Of a stretch of 64,000 nucleotides of DNA, positions 43,880 to 53,637 are shown in pieces. The DNA lies in assembly GCF_022387135.1 (NCBI RefSeq), contig NZ_CP092462.1:3720001-3784000 (forward strand), written 5' to 3'. Both the position numbers and the translations under genes were made by a program. A model generated the notes under the pieces. It had not been told where the DNA came from. It saw only the letters and a program-made list of their open reading frames with translations, and searched no databases. Every line of letters begins with the position of its first letter. Within the stretch, counting starts at the first letter, position 1. The stretch is from Comamonas sp. B21-038. Lineage in GTDB: Bacteria > Pseudomonadota > Gammaproteobacteria > Burkholderiales > Burkholderiaceae_C.

Positions 43880-45286
43880 ATGGCCGATAACGCAACCCCT
43901 GCAGGCGCCAGCGCCGCGCACCCGAGCAACTATTTCGAGCAGCGCCAGCTGCGGCGCGGCGCCGCCGGCTGGCTGCTGCTGGTCGGCCTGGGCGTGGCTT
44001 ATGTCATCTCGGGCGACTATGCCGGCTGGAACTTCGGCCTCAAGACCGGCGGCTGGGGCGGCCTGCTGGTGGCCTCGGCGCTGATGGCCACGATGTACAC
44101 CTGCATGTGCTTTGCGCTGGCCGAGCTGGCCACCATCGCCCCCACGGCCGGCGGCGGCTATGGCTTTGCGCGGCGCGCCTTTGGGCCCTGGGGTGGCTTT
44201 CTCTGCGGCGTGGCAATCCTGATGGAGTACGCGATTGCACCGGCGGCCATCGCCACGTTTATCGGCGCCTACTGCCAGTCGCTGTTCGGCATCGATGGCT
44301 GGATGGTCTACCTGGGCTTCTATGCCGTCTTTCTGGGCATCCACATTTATGGCGCCGGCGAGGCCCTGCGCCTGATCTTTGCCGTTACCGCGCTGGCCGT
44401 CGTTGCGCTGGTGGTCTTCATCGCCGCGATGGTGCCGCATTTCCAGGTCAGCAACCTGTTCGACATCGCCCCCACCGACGCCTGGGGCGCGAGCGACTTT
44501 CTGCCGTTTGGCTACCTGGGCATCTGGGCCTGCATTCCTTATGGCATCTGGTTCTTTCTGGCGGTGGAGGGCGTGCCGCTGGCCGCCGAAGAAGCGCAGG
44601 ACCCGCGCCGCGATCTGCCCAGGGGACTGATCGGCGCCATCGCCGTGCTGGTGCTGTTCTGCGGCCTGATCCTGGTGCTGGCACCGGGCGGCGCCGGTGC
44701 AGCGGCCTTGATGAACTCGGGCAACCCGCTGGTCGAGGCGCTCGAATCGAGCAAGGTGCTGGGTGGCCCCAGCTGGATCAGCCGCTTCGTCAATTTTGTC
44801 GGCCTGGCCGGGCTGATTGCCAGCTTCTTCTCGATCATCTATGGCTACTCGCGCCTGGTGTTTGCGATGTCCCGCGCCGGCTACCTGCCCCGGGGCTTGT
44901 CGTTGACCACCCAGCGCAAGACGCCCTACCTGGCGCTGCTGGTGCCCGGCGCCATCGGCTTTGCGCTGTCGCTGACCGGCCAGGGCGATCTGCTGATCCT
45001 CGTCGCGGTGTTTGGCGCCACGATCTCCTACGTGATGATGATGGCCGCGCACATCTGGCTGCGCATCAAGGAGCCCAACCTGCCCCGCGCCTACCGCACC
45101 CCGGGGGGCGTGTTCACCTCGGGCATCGCGCTGGTGCTGGCCTGCATCGCCGTGGTGGCCGGTTTTCTGGTCGATCCCCGGGTTCTCATTGGCGCCGTCA
45201 TCGTATACGCTGTCTTCGTCGCCTACTTTGCGCTGTACAGCCGCCACCACCTGGTGGCCGACGCCCCCGGCGAGACAACCCCCTGA
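43880..45286 (+). CDS. eat: Ethanolamine permease
   Basis: An APC-superfamily inner-membrane transporter of 468 aa with about twelve hydrophobic segments. Conserved stretches GVAYVISGDYAGWNFGL, APTAGGGYGFARRAFGPWGGF and WFFLAVEGVPLAAEEAQDPRRD match ethanolamine permeases. A GAGGT site lies five bases before the ATG. The eutB gene follows after 15 bases, and a divergent AraC regulator precedes, so it supplies substrate to the lyase. Confidence 0.93.
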   Translation: MADNATPAGASAAHPSNYFEQRQLRRGAAGWLLLVGLGVAYVISGDYAGWNFGLKTGGWGGLLVASALMATMYTCMCFALAELATIAPTAGGGYGFARRAFGPWGGFLCGVAILMEYAIAPAAIATFIGAYCQSLFGIDGWMVYLGFYAVFLGIHIYGAGEALRLIFAVTALAVVALVVFIAAMVPHFQVSNLFDIAPTDAWGASDFLPFGYLGIWACIPYGIWFFLAVEGVPLAAEEAQDPRRDLPRGLIGAIAVLVLFCGLILVLAPGGAGAAALMNSGNPLVEALESSKVLGGPSWISRFVNFVGLAGLIASFFSIIYGYSRLVFAMSRAGYLPRGLSLTTQRKTPYLALLVPGAIGFALSLTGQGDLLILVAVFGATISYVMMMAAHIWLRIKEPNLPRAYRTPGGVFTSGIALVLACIAVVAGFLVDPRVLIGAVIVYAVFVAYFALYSRHHLVADAPGETTP

Positions 45287-45301
45287 GGAAGCGCTGCAAC
45301 C

Positions 45302-46693
45302 ATGCCCCATTCCCATACCGTTGGCGCCGAACGCCATGTGTTTGCATCGCTGCGCGAGCTGATGGCCAAGGCCACACCGGCCCGCTCGGGCGACAACCTG
45401 GCGGGCGTCGCGGCCCGGCATGACACCGAGCGCGTCGCCGCGCAGATGGCGCTGGCCGATCTGCCGCTGGCCCACTTCCTGCAAGAGGCACTCGTGCCCT
45501 ATGAGAGCGACGAAGTCACCCGCCTCATCATCGACAGCCATGACCGCGCCGCCTTTGCCCCGGTGGCGCACCTGACGGTCGGCGGCTTTCGCGACTGGCT
45601 GCTGTCCGATGCCGCCCATGAAGCCGCGTTGAGCGCACTGGCACCGGGCCTGACCCCGGAGATGGTGGCCGCCACCTCCAAGCTCTGCCGCAACCAGGAC
45701 CTGATCCTGATCGCGCAGAAATGCCGCGTGGTCACCCGCTTTCGCAATACCATCGGCCTGGCCGGCCGCATGTCCACCCGCCTGCAGCCCAACCACCCCA
45801 CCGATGACCCCTCTGGCATTGCCGCCAGCCTGCTCGACGGCCTGATGTATGGCAATGGCGATGCCGTCATCGGCATCAACCCGGCCAGCGACAGCATCGC
45901 CGCCGTCAGCACCTTGCTCTTCATGCTCGACGAGGTCATCCAGCAGTACCAGATTCCCACGCAGTCCTGCGTGCTCACCCATGTGACCACCAGCATCGAA
46001 GCCATCGGCCGTGGCGTGCCGGTGGACCTGGTGTTCCAGTCCATCGCAGGTACGCAGGATGCCAACCGCAGCTTTGGCATTGACCTGGCCTTGCTGCAAG
46101 AAGGCTATGACGCGGCGCAGAGCCTCGCACGCGGCACGGTCGGCAACAACGCCATGTACTTTGAAACCGGCCAGGGCAGCGCGCTGTCGGCCGGCGCCAA
46201 CCATGGGCTGGACCAGCAGACCTGCGAGGCGCGCGCCTATGCGGTGGCGCGCAAGTTCCAGCCGCTGCTGGTCAACACCGTGGTCGGCTTTATCGGCCCC
46301 GAGTACCTCTATGACGGCAAGCAGATCATCCGCGCCGGGCTGGAGGACCATTTCTGCGGCAAGCTGCTGGGCCTGCCGATGGGCTGCGACATCTGCTACA
46401 CCAACCATGCCCAGGCCGACCAGAACGACATGGACGTGCTGCTGACCTTGTTCGGCGTGGCCGGCATCAACTTCATCATGGGCATTCCGGGCTCGGACGA
46501 CATCATGCTGAACTACCAGACCACGTCCTTCCACGACGCGCTCTACCTGCGCAAGACCCTGGGCCTGCGGCCCACGCCGGAGTTCGAAGCGTGGCTGCAG
46601 ACCATGGGCATTGCCCAGTCCGGGGGCCCAGGCCTGCGCCTGGCCGATGGCCTGCCCGCCCCCTTCTCGCAAGCGCTGGCCCAGCTCAACTGA
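45302..46693 (+). CDS. eutB: Ethanolamine ammonia-lyase large subunit EutB
   Basis: The catalytic subunit that, with adenosylcobalamin, converts ethanolamine to acetaldehyde and ammonia. The 463 aa contain the TIM-barrel segments CRNQDLILIAQKC, GLAGRMSTRLQPNHP, DAVIGINPASD and GCDICYTNHAQADQND, all family landmarks. It lies 15 bases after the permease and nine before eutC. No EutA reactivase and no shell genes are nearby, so acetaldehyde is probably oxidised directly in the cytoplasm. Confidence 0.96.
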   Translation: MPHSHTVGAERHVFASLRELMAKATPARSGDNLAGVAARHDTERVAAQMALADLPLAHFLQEALVPYESDEVTRLIIDSHDRAAFAPVAHLTVGGFRDWLLSDAAHEAALSALAPGLTPEMVAATSKLCRNQDLILIAQKCRVVTRFRNTIGLAGRMSTRLQPNHPTDDPSGIAASLLDGLMYGNGDAVIGINPASDSIAAVSTLLFMLDEVIQQYQIPTQSCVLTHVTTSIEAIGRGVPVDLVFQSIAGTQDANRSFGIDLALLQEGYDAAQSLARGTVGNNAMYFETGQGSALSAGANHGLDQQTCEARAYAVARKFQPLLVNTVVGFIGPEYLYDGKQIIRAGLEDHFCGKLLGLPMGCDICYTNHAQADQNDMDVLLTLFGVAGINFIMGIPGSDDIMLNYQTTSFHDALYLRKTLGLRPTPEFEAWLQTMGIAQSGGPGLRLADGLPAPFSQALAQLN

Positions 46694-46702
46694 CCGCTGC
46701 CC

Positions 46703-47569
46703 ATGTCCCTACGCCCCTCCGCCCCCGCACCGCTGCCCGCCGCCGCCGAGCCCGCGAGCGCGACCGTCACCCCCAACCCCTGGGAGCGCCTGCGCCAGTT
46801 CACCAGCGCCCGCATTGCACTGGGACGCGCCGGCACCAGCCTGCCTACGCGCGCGCACCTGGACTTTGCGCTGGCCCATGCCCAGGCGCGCATGGCCGTG
46901 CATACCGAAGTGGATATGGACCTGCTCGCTGGCGAGCTGCAGACACTGGCGCCGCCGGGCCAGCCAGTCCTGCGCCTGCATAGCGCGGCGCAGGACCGCC
47001 CCACCTACCTGCAGCGGCCGGATCTGGGCCGGCGCCTGGACACGGCGTCGCGCAGCCTGCTCCAAGGCCTGCCGGGCGCCCCGGCCGATGTGGTGTTCGT
47101 CGTCGCCGATGGCCTGTCATCGCTGGCGATCGAGCGCAATGCGTGGCCCTTTCTGCGCCAGATGCTGCCGGCACTGGCTACGCACTGGCGCATCGGCCCG
47201 ATCAGCGTGGTGCGCAATGCCCGGGTGGCGTTGGGCGATGAGATAGCGGCGGCGCTGGGCGCCTCACTGGTGGTGGTGCTGATCGGCGAGCGCCCGGGCC
47301 TGAGCTCTCCCGACAGCATGGGCTTGTACATGACCTGGCAGCCCCGCCCGGGCATGACCGACGAGTCGCGCAACTGCATCTCCAATGTGCGCGAACAGGG
47401 GCTGAGCTATGCGCAGGCGGTGCACAAGCTGCACTACCTGATGCAGCAGGCGCGCCAGCGCCAGCTCTCGGGCGTGCAGCTCAAGGACGAGTCCGATACG
47501 CTGGCCGCGCCCGAGCAGGCTGGCCAGCCCTTTGTGCTGGCCCCCACTGCTGCGCAGCGGCCCCGTTGA
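46703..47569 (+). CDS. eutC: Ethanolamine ammonia-lyase small subunit EutC
   Basis: The cobalamin-binding partner of EutB, 288 aa. Family landmarks are RIALGRAGTSLPTRAHLDFALAHAQARMAVH near residue 40 (start of the folded domain), VVADGLSSLAIERN, ERPGLSSPDSMG and ESRNCISNVR. The first 30 residues are Pro/Ala-rich, as common in this subunit. It starts nine bases after eutB without its own strong ribosome site, so it relies on coupling. Confidence 0.95.
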   Translation: MSLRPSAPAPLPAAAEPASATVTPNPWERLRQFTSARIALGRAGTSLPTRAHLDFALAHAQARMAVHTEVDMDLLAGELQTLAPPGQPVLRLHSAAQDRPTYLQRPDLGRRLDTASRSLLQGLPGAPADVVFVVADGLSSLAIERNAWPFLRQMLPALATHWRIGPISVVRNARVALGDEIAAALGASLVVVLIGERPGLSSPDSMGLYMTWQPRPGMTDESRNCISNVREQGLSYAQAVHKLHYLMQQARQRQLSGVQLKDESDTLAAPEQAGQPFVLAPTAAQRPR

Positions 47570-47659
47570 CGCCTGGGTGCCAGCCGGCCATGCGCCGCCG
47601 GTGCTTGTCTGCTAGGCTGGGGGGTCAGACCATGTTCACCCCCGCCGCCAGACCCCACC

Positions 47660-48583
47660 ATGCCCGCCTCCGCCCTGCCGCTGCCCGCCGGTCTCCAGTT
47701 CCTTGAGCGCGGTTGGCTGTCCGCCAACAATGCCGTGTTTGTGCGCGGCGTCACGGCGGTGGTTGACACCGGCTACTGCAGCCATGCCGAGCAGACCGTG
47801 AGCCTGGTCGAGGCCAGCCTGCAGGGCGCGCCGCTGCAGCGCATCGTCAACACCCATTTGCACAGCGACCACTGCGGCGGCAATGCCGCCTTGCAGCAGC
47901 GCTGGCCCCAGGCCCGCACCGGCATTGCACCCGGCCATGCGCAGGCCGTCGCCGATTGGGACGAGCACCAGCTGAGCTACCGCCCCACCGGCCAGGACTG
48001 CCCGCGTTTCCGGATGGACGAGGTGCTGCAGCCCGGCACCTATACCCCGCTGGGCGAGCAGCGCTGGCAAATCCATGCCGCGCCCGGCCATGATCCGCAT
48101 TCGGTGATTTTGTTCGAGCCCGCCTCGCGCACCCTGATCTCGGCCGACGCGCTCTGGGAGAACGGCTTTGGCGTGGTCTTTCCGGAGATCGAGGGCACCG
48201 CAGCCTTTGACGAGGTGGCTGCCACCTTGGATGTGATCGAGCGCCTGCAGCCCCGCCTGGTGCTGCCCGGCCATGGCAGTGCGTTCAGCGATGTGGCCAC
48301 CGCATTGCAGACCGCGCGCCAGCGGCTGGAGCGCTTTGTGCAAAGCCCCGAGCGCCATGCGCTCTATGCCGCCAAGGTGCTGCTCAAGTACAAACTGCTG
48401 GAATGGCAGCAGCGGCCGCTGGCGCAGGTACAGGCCTGGCTGGCCGCCACACCCTACTACGGCCTGCTGCACCAGCGCTACTTTGCCGACCAGGACCTGG
48501 CGCAGTGGCATGCATCGCTGGTGGCCGACCTGGAGCGCTCAGGCGCCGCACGGCGCGAGGGCGCGCTGCTGGTCAACCAGTAA
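47660..48583 (+). CDS. MBL-fold metal-dependent hydrolase
   Basis: A metallo-beta-lactamase fold protein of 307 aa. The metal-binding motif HLHSDH is near residue 65; further ligands are in APGHDPHS (about 145) and in LISADALW and LPGHG. It has no signal peptide. It resembles the glyoxalase II/lactonase-like branch but its substrate cannot be told. It lies 91 bases after eutC on the same strand and may be co-transcribed. The convergent slt gene ends 13 bases beyond. Confidence 0.85.
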   Translation: MPASALPLPAGLQFLERGWLSANNAVFVRGVTAVVDTGYCSHAEQTVSLVEASLQGAPLQRIVNTHLHSDHCGGNAALQQRWPQARTGIAPGHAQAVADWDEHQLSYRPTGQDCPRFRMDEVLQPGTYTPLGEQRWQIHAAPGHDPHSVILFEPASRTLISADALWENGFGVVFPEIEGTAAFDEVAATLDVIERLQPRLVLPGHGSAFSDVATALQTARQRLERFVQSPERHALYAAKVLLKYKLLEWQQRPLAQVQAWLAATPYYGLLHQRYFADQDLAQWHASLVADLERSGAARREGALLVNQ

Positions 48584-48595
48584 GCCTCTTCGCTC

Positions 48596-50656
48596 TCAGG
48601 GCAGCTCTTTGGACAGGTCCGGCTCGCCCTCGGGCTTGGGGCCCACCGAGCCCAGGCGCGCACGCAGCGACTGGGGCTGGCCGGTCAGAATGGCCGCGTA
48701 GCTGGTCGTGTTGGAGAGCACCTTTTTCACATAGTCGCGCGTCTCGGCAAAGGGCACGTTCTCAGCCCAGATGGCACCGTCCAGCACCGGGCCATTGCGC
48801 CAGTTGCGCGGCCGGCCGGGGCCGGCGTTGTAGCCAGCCGCAGCCAGCGCCATCGAGCCGTCGAAATCGTCCAGCGCCAGCTTCAGGTACGCGGTGCCCA
48901 AGGTGATATTGGTGTCGCGGTCGTTGATGCTGGCCGGCGTGAAATCGGTCATGCCGATCTTGCGGGCGGTCCAGCGGGCGGTGGCCGGCATGATCTGCAT
49001 CAGGCCCGAGGCGCCGACGCCGGAGCGCGCATCCATGATGAAGCGGCTTTCCTGGCGGATCAGGCCGTAGACATAGGCGGGATCCAGCCCGATCTCACGC
49101 GAGCGGCTGACCACGGCTTCCTTGAACGGCATCGGGTAGCGCTGGCCCACATCGACCACCGTCTTGGTGCGCTCGCTGGTGTTGATGCAGCGGTCCCAGA
49201 TCTGGCGCTGGCAGGCCAGCTCGGCAGCGGCCAGCAATTGGGCATCGTCCATGCCGCCGCGCTGGTGCAGATTGGTCATGTAGTTCCACTCGCGCACGCC
49301 TTCGCTGCGCAGCCCCAGCTGGATCGCATAGAGCGCACGTGCCAGGCCCGCATTACTGCGCACCGACTCACGCGCCTGCGCATCGATAGGCACCGGCTGC
49401 GCCGGGATGACGATGGGCTGGCCCAGCTCTTCCTGCGCCAGCTGCTCGTAGAAGCCTTGCGTCCCGGCAATCTTTTGCAGCAGTTGGCGCGACTGCTGGG
49501 TCTGCGCCTCGCTGATGCGCCCGGCCTGCAAGGCCTTGGCCTGCCAGTACATCCAGGTCGGGTCTTCGCGCTCTTCGGCGCTCATCGCCTCGATGCTCTT
49601 GCGCACCTGCTGCCACTGGCCGGCCCGCAGCGCGGCGCGGGTCTTCCAGGCCAGCAGGTCGTCGCTCAGGTTGGCATCCTTGCCGACCTTCGCGAAGCTG
49701 GTCATCGCATCGGGCGACAGCCGCGTCGCCTGGGTCTTGCCGATCACTCCCCAGACCCAGTCACGGCGCGGCTGCGTCAGCAGCTCGTTCCAGCGGCCCT
49801 CCATCAAGGTCGCTGCGCCATCAGGGTTGTCCGCGGCCAGCTTGATCAGCGCCAACGTGGCCAGCTCCTGCTGCTCCTTCGAAGAGGTCTTGGCCTGGGC
49901 CGTCAGGAATTTGCTGGGCGATTGCAGCATCGTGGCAAACGCGGGCAGTTGCATGGGGGCGACCACTTCCACCGCAGCGCGGGCGGCGCGGGGGCGGCCC
50001 GCCTCCATCGTCTGGCGCGCCCTGCGCCAGATGTCATCGGCCTGCAGGCCGCCGGCAGAAAACAGCTCGGACGCCGCCAGGTTGCAGCCATCCTCCGAAT
50101 CGCGCTGCGCATACCAATTGCTCTTGACCGTGTTGGCCAGCGCCTCGCGCTCGCCGCCCTTGGCCAGATCGATCACTGCCGCATAGCAGCGCAGTTCGCG
50201 GTCGTCGCCCATGCGGAACGCCGGGTACATCGCATCGAAATTGCTCCAGTCGCGGCGCTGGCCCAACAGGCGCAGCCAGTCGTTGCGCAGCCGGTCTTCC
50301 TGGTAGGTGCCGGCCCAGCGGGTCAGAAAGGCCTGCACTTCGTCCTGCGTGGCCTCGTTCAGGCGGGCACGCAGCTCCCAATAGGCGGCCCAGGGCTCCA
50401 GCACATGGCCGCGCGCATTGGGCAGCAGCTGGGTGAGCTTGTTCTTCTCGCGTTTGCGGAAGGCCTGCTGCATGTCAACGATCACATCGTCATTGACCAT
50501 GCCGCTGCTGACCGACGGACTTGACTGCAGTTGCACAGGCGTTTGCACCGAGGTCTGCGCGGCCGTCGCGCCCTGCAAAATCGTCTGCGCAGCCAGCGGC
50601 CAGGCGCTGCAGGCCAGCAAGGCCGCCATCAAGGGGGTGAAAACATTCCGACGCAT
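48596..50656 (-). CDS. slt: Soluble lytic murein transglycosylase Slt
   Basis: A periplasmic peptidoglycan-cleaving enzyme of 686 aa. It has a signal peptide (cleavage after LAA near residue 24), a long helical superhelix up to about residue 480, and a C-terminal SLT domain. The catalytic glutamate is in RQESRFIMDARSG, followed by GLMQIMPATA and AGYNAGPGRPR. GGAG precedes the ATG at 50656; an in-frame ATG at 50758 is less likely. It is divergent from fau across 248 bases. Confidence 0.93.
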   Translation of the reverse strand: MRRNVFTPLMAALLACSAWPLAAQTILQGATAAQTSVQTPVQLQSSPSVSSGMVNDDVIVDMQQAFRKREKNKLTQLLPNARGHVLEPWAAYWELRARLNEATQDEVQAFLTRWAGTYQEDRLRNDWLRLLGQRRDWSNFDAMYPAFRMGDDRELRCYAAVIDLAKGGEREALANTVKSNWYAQRDSEDGCNLAASELFSAGGLQADDIWRRARQTMEAGRPRAARAAVEVVAPMQLPAFATMLQSPSKFLTAQAKTSSKEQQELATLALIKLAADNPDGAATLMEGRWNELLTQPRRDWVWGVIGKTQATRLSPDAMTSFAKVGKDANLSDDLLAWKTRAALRAGQWQQVRKSIEAMSAEEREDPTWMYWQAKALQAGRISEAQTQQSRQLLQKIAGTQGFYEQLAQEELGQPIVIPAQPVPIDAQARESVRSNAGLARALYAIQLGLRSEGVREWNYMTNLHQRGGMDDAQLLAAAELACQRQIWDRCINTSERTKTVVDVGQRYPMPFKEAVVSRSREIGLDPAYVYGLIRQESRFIMDARSGVGASGLMQIMPATARWTARKIGMTDFTPASINDRDTNITLGTAYLKLALDDFDGSMALAAAGYNAGPGRPRNWRNGPVLDGAIWAENVPFAETRDYVKKVLSNTTSYAAILTGQPQSLRARLGSVGPKPEGEPDLSKELP

Positions 50657-50904
50657 AGCCGCTCCAGGTTGCAAGACGGCGGCGCTATCCAGCGGCGCCC
50701 AGGTGAACCCTAAAATCATACACACCGCCACCGCCGCCGGCAGCCACAAGGTCGGCAATCCGAGGCATCCGCTTACATGCCCTTACTGAATCCACCCCAA
50801 GCGGTCCCCACGATACCTGGTTTTCACGGTAACCCATTTGCCGGGAGCAGCAGTTTTGGGTGTCAGAATGGCTGACCCAGCGTGTTTCTGTAGGGATATT
50901 TGCA

Positions 50905-51486
50905 ATGGATAAAAAAGCCGTGCGCCAAGCGCTCATCGAACAGCGTCTGCATATGCCCGATCGTCTGGAGCGCGCCGAACAGCTCCAGCAAGTGCTGCGT
51001 TTTTGGCTGATGGAACGCCAGGATGCCGTCATCGGCGCCTACTGGCCGATCAAAGGCGAGTTTGATCCGCTGCCAGCGCTGCACCGCTGGAAGGAAGACG
51101 GTGCGCTGATGGACGAGCCCAAGCTGCGCCGCATCGCCCTGCCCGTCGTCAACAAGCAGCACAAGACCTTGAGCTTCCATGCCTGGTACCCCGGCTGCCC
51201 GATGGAGATGGACGCCTACGACATCCCCAAGCCGCAAAATACCGAACTGGTGGTGCCGACCCTGCTGTTTGTGCCCTGCGTGGGCTATGGCCCGGGTGGC
51301 TACCGCCTGGGTTACGGCGGCGGTTTTTATGACCGCACGCTGGCCGCGCTGGAGCCACGCCCCTTCACCGTCGGCCTGGGCTTTACCAACGGCTTTGTCG
51401 ACGACTTCGAGCCCGAAGCCCATGACCTGCCGCTGGATGCCATCCTCAATGACAACGGCGTGGTGTGGCCGCTGGGCGCGTCCTAG
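50905..51486 (+). CDS. fau: 5-formyltetrahydrofolate cyclo-ligase
   Basis: Converts 5-formyl-THF to methenyl-THF with ATP. The 193 aa contain GEFDPLPAL, then the family signature GYGPGGYRLGYGGGFYDRTL near residue 140. The ATG at 50905 follows AGGGAT. An earlier ATG at 50860 is less likely. In E. coli and Pseudomonas this gene follows the 6S RNA gene, but here slt lies upstream. A possible structured RNA lies downstream. Confidence 0.94.
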   Translation: MDKKAVRQALIEQRLHMPDRLERAEQLQQVLRFWLMERQDAVIGAYWPIKGEFDPLPALHRWKEDGALMDEPKLRRIALPVVNKQHKTLSFHAWYPGCPMEMDAYDIPKPQNTELVVPTLLFVPCVGYGPGGYRLGYGGGFYDRTLAALEPRPFTVGLGFTNGFVDDFEPEAHDLPLDAILNDNGVVWPLGAS

Positions 51487-51503
51487 GCACTGCTACGCCC
51501 CTT

Positions 51504-51622
51504 GGGAGCCTGTGCCTGCGGTGTCAAACCTAGCACCCTCTGCACCTCCCCTGCCGGGGTCTGAGCGCGGTAGCGGATGCTCCGCACTCGTTCCATAGGG
51601 CGGGAGTTCTGCACAGGGCCCC
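51504..51622 (+). other. Possible structured RNA region after fau
   Basis: A 120-base rod-like fold is suggested by nested pairs: GGG (51504-51506) with CCC (51620-51622), CCTGTGC (51509-51515) with GCACAGG (51611-51617), CTCCC (51546-51550) with GGGAG (51602-51606), and an inner GCGGA-TGC-TCCGC hairpin (51573-51585). A large asymmetric internal loop separates the outer and inner stems, reminiscent of 6S RNA. The strand is assumed. I could not match it to any RNA family by eye. Confidence 0.25.
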
Positions 51623-51653
51623 GAACGTTTTCATCCATTAATCAATTGAGATC

Positions 51654-52337
51654 ATGCTGCAGCTTTATATCGGCAACAAAAATTACTCCTCCTGGTCCAT
51701 GCGCGCCTGGGTGCTGCTGCGCCAGGCAGGCATCCCGTTCGAGGAAAAGCTGATCCGCTTTGATGGCTTTGACAGCCAGTCCGAATTCAAGCGCACGATG
51801 ACGGCCATCAGCCCCACCGGAACGGTGCCGCTGCTGCGCGATGGTGATATCAGCGTCTGGGACAGCCTGGCGATTGCCGAGTACGCGGCCGAGCAGTTCC
51901 CGGACAAGCAGCTCTGGCCCCAGGACAAGGCTGCCCGCGCCAGCGCCCGCAGCATCTGCGCAGAGATGCACGGGGGCTTCACCGCACTGCGCAGCGCCTG
52001 CCCGATGAACATCGAAGCCGATCTGGCCGAAGTCGGCCGGATCGTCTGGCGCGACAACGCCGCCGTGCGCAAGAACGTCGAGCGCCTGTGCAGCATGTGG
52101 AGCCACCTGCTGGCCCAGCATGGCGGGCCCATGCTGTTTGACCAATTCAGCATCGCCGATGCCTACTACGCGCCGGTGTGCTCGCGCTTCAAGACCTACC
52201 AGTTGCCGGTCCCCGGCGAGATCGCCGCCTATATCGAGCGCGTGCACCAATTGCCCGGCGTCAAGGCCTGGATCGATGCGGCGCTGGCCGAGCAGGATTT
52301 TGTCGCGGTGGACGAGCCCTACCGCGCCGAGCGCTGA
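51654..52337 (+). CDS. Glutathione S-transferase family protein
   Basis: A 227-aa cytosolic GST. The N-terminal thioredoxin-like domain (1-85) has NKNYSSWSMRAWVLLRQAGIPF, with the serines in NYSSWS typical of the active site, and SPTGTVPLL with the cis-proline. The C-terminal helical domain ends in FSIADAYYAPVCSRF. It resembles YfcF-like GSTs. The substrate is not known. Confidence 0.88.
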   Translation: MLQLYIGNKNYSSWSMRAWVLLRQAGIPFEEKLIRFDGFDSQSEFKRTMTAISPTGTVPLLRDGDISVWDSLAIAEYAAEQFPDKQLWPQDKAARASARSICAEMHGGFTALRSACPMNIEADLAEVGRIVWRDNAAVRKNVERLCSMWSHLLAQHGGPMLFDQFSIADAYYAPVCSRFKTYQLPVPGEIAAYIERVHQLPGVKAWIDAALAEQDFVAVDEPYRAER

Positions 52338-52360
52338 GGGCCGCCAGCCTCCCCGTGGTG

Positions 52361-53406
52361 TCACAAAGCTTGCGGCCGGTACACCCGCGCATTCAGCGGG
52401 GCATTGACGCTGATGAGGTACGCAAAACGTTCGTCCTCCGGCAGCAAACGCTGGACCGCTTCAAACAGCTCGGCATGCGCCAGATTCTGGCGCAGCAGCG
52501 CTTGCACCTGGGGCACATCGGCCGTCCACGCACTGCGGCGCAATGCGCGTTCTGCGACCTCGTCTGCACGCAGGTGCGCATAGACATAGACCAGACCATG
52601 GGCCATCGCCTGCCACTGCGCAGCCGATACCTGCCCGCTGCGCAGCACATGGTCTTGCAGGGCCTCTTCGGTGGCTGATTGCTGGCTCTCCCGTTGTGCA
52701 TCGTAGACGGCCTGCCATTGCTGCTCGGTCAAGGTCGGCACGGTACTGCCCACGGCAGCGGCATCCTGCAACGCCATGCGCTTCCAGGCCTCCAGGCCGG
52801 GCATGGGTTGCGCCAGCTGAAAATCCATCATCTCCGCATACATGCGGGCATTGAGCTGGCGCAGATTTTTGGGGGTGGCAGCGACCACCGCAGAGGGCGA
52901 AGGCTGGGCCTCCAGCCACTGCGTCAGCTCCTGCATGGCCGTATCGCGCGGAAACTGGCGGTACTGGACATGGCGGGGATAGTGGTCGGCCTGGAACACC
53001 GGGTTGGTGCCCGCCCCCAGCGCGGCGCCCTCCCCATAAAACCGGATCACATCGGCAGAGAAATAGCGGTCCGCCAGCTCCAGCACCAGGCCAGACTGCC
53101 GTTTTGCGCATGCGTGCCCGCCCAGATCTTGACACCAGGCATTTCATCCACCGTGTAGCGCCCAGCCGATGCATAACCGAGGGCCTTGCATTCCTCTATC
53201 ACCTTGCGCACCTGCGGGTCGCTGAACTGCAGCTTGTCCAACTGCATCGTGATGCGCGCCACCACGCCTTGCGGGGCGCTGCCCAGCGCCTGGGCGTGCC
53301 TGAGCATGCGCGAAAAATACCAGCGCATGCCGAACTTGAGCAGCACCCACAGACCGGCAAACGTCAATGCCATGGTCACCAGCACCACGCCAATGGTTGT
53401 CCACAT
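52361..53406 (-). pseudogene. Uncharacterised membrane-anchored protein broken by a one-base frameshift
   Basis: Two overlapping reading frames make one gene. The first (from 53406) has an N-terminal membrane helix (residues 5-25), then KLQFSDPQVRKVIEECKALGYASAGRYTVDEMPGV, and loses sense near residue 105. The second, read from about 53086, continues with LELADRYFSADVIRFYG and a 200-residue helical C-terminus. Inserting one base in the AAAA run (plus-strand T run, 53102-53105) joins them into a continuous 348-aa protein. It may be a base-call error. I do not know the function. A promoter is not evident. Confidence 0.7.
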
Positions 53407-53637
53407 AACCCCCCCTCCCTCTTTGTCATATGTTGGATCGGCCTCTGAGGCCAGCCCGGCAGCATAGCGAGGAAGTGCTGCTAATGCAAAGAGCTTATAT
53501 GGTTGGTGAATACATCATGGCTCAAGCAGCGTCTGCAAGCCCCTCGGCCCCTGCGGCGGGATCGGCCACAACGGCGCGCAGCGAACCGAGCGGCGCAGCG
53601 CATGGCGCTGAGCGCCCTGCAGACTTTGAACGGGTTC

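Noticed and set aside
43781..46672. A very long open frame on the minus strand opposite the ethanolamine genes
   Set aside because: It is the antisense of clearly identified eat and eutB. Long antisense frames are expected at this GC content, and its translation (His/Gln/Gly-rich) resembles no protein.
51504..51622. A firm 6S RNA annotation
   Set aside because: The fold is suggestive but no family sequence could be matched by eye and its position relative to fau is not the usual one.
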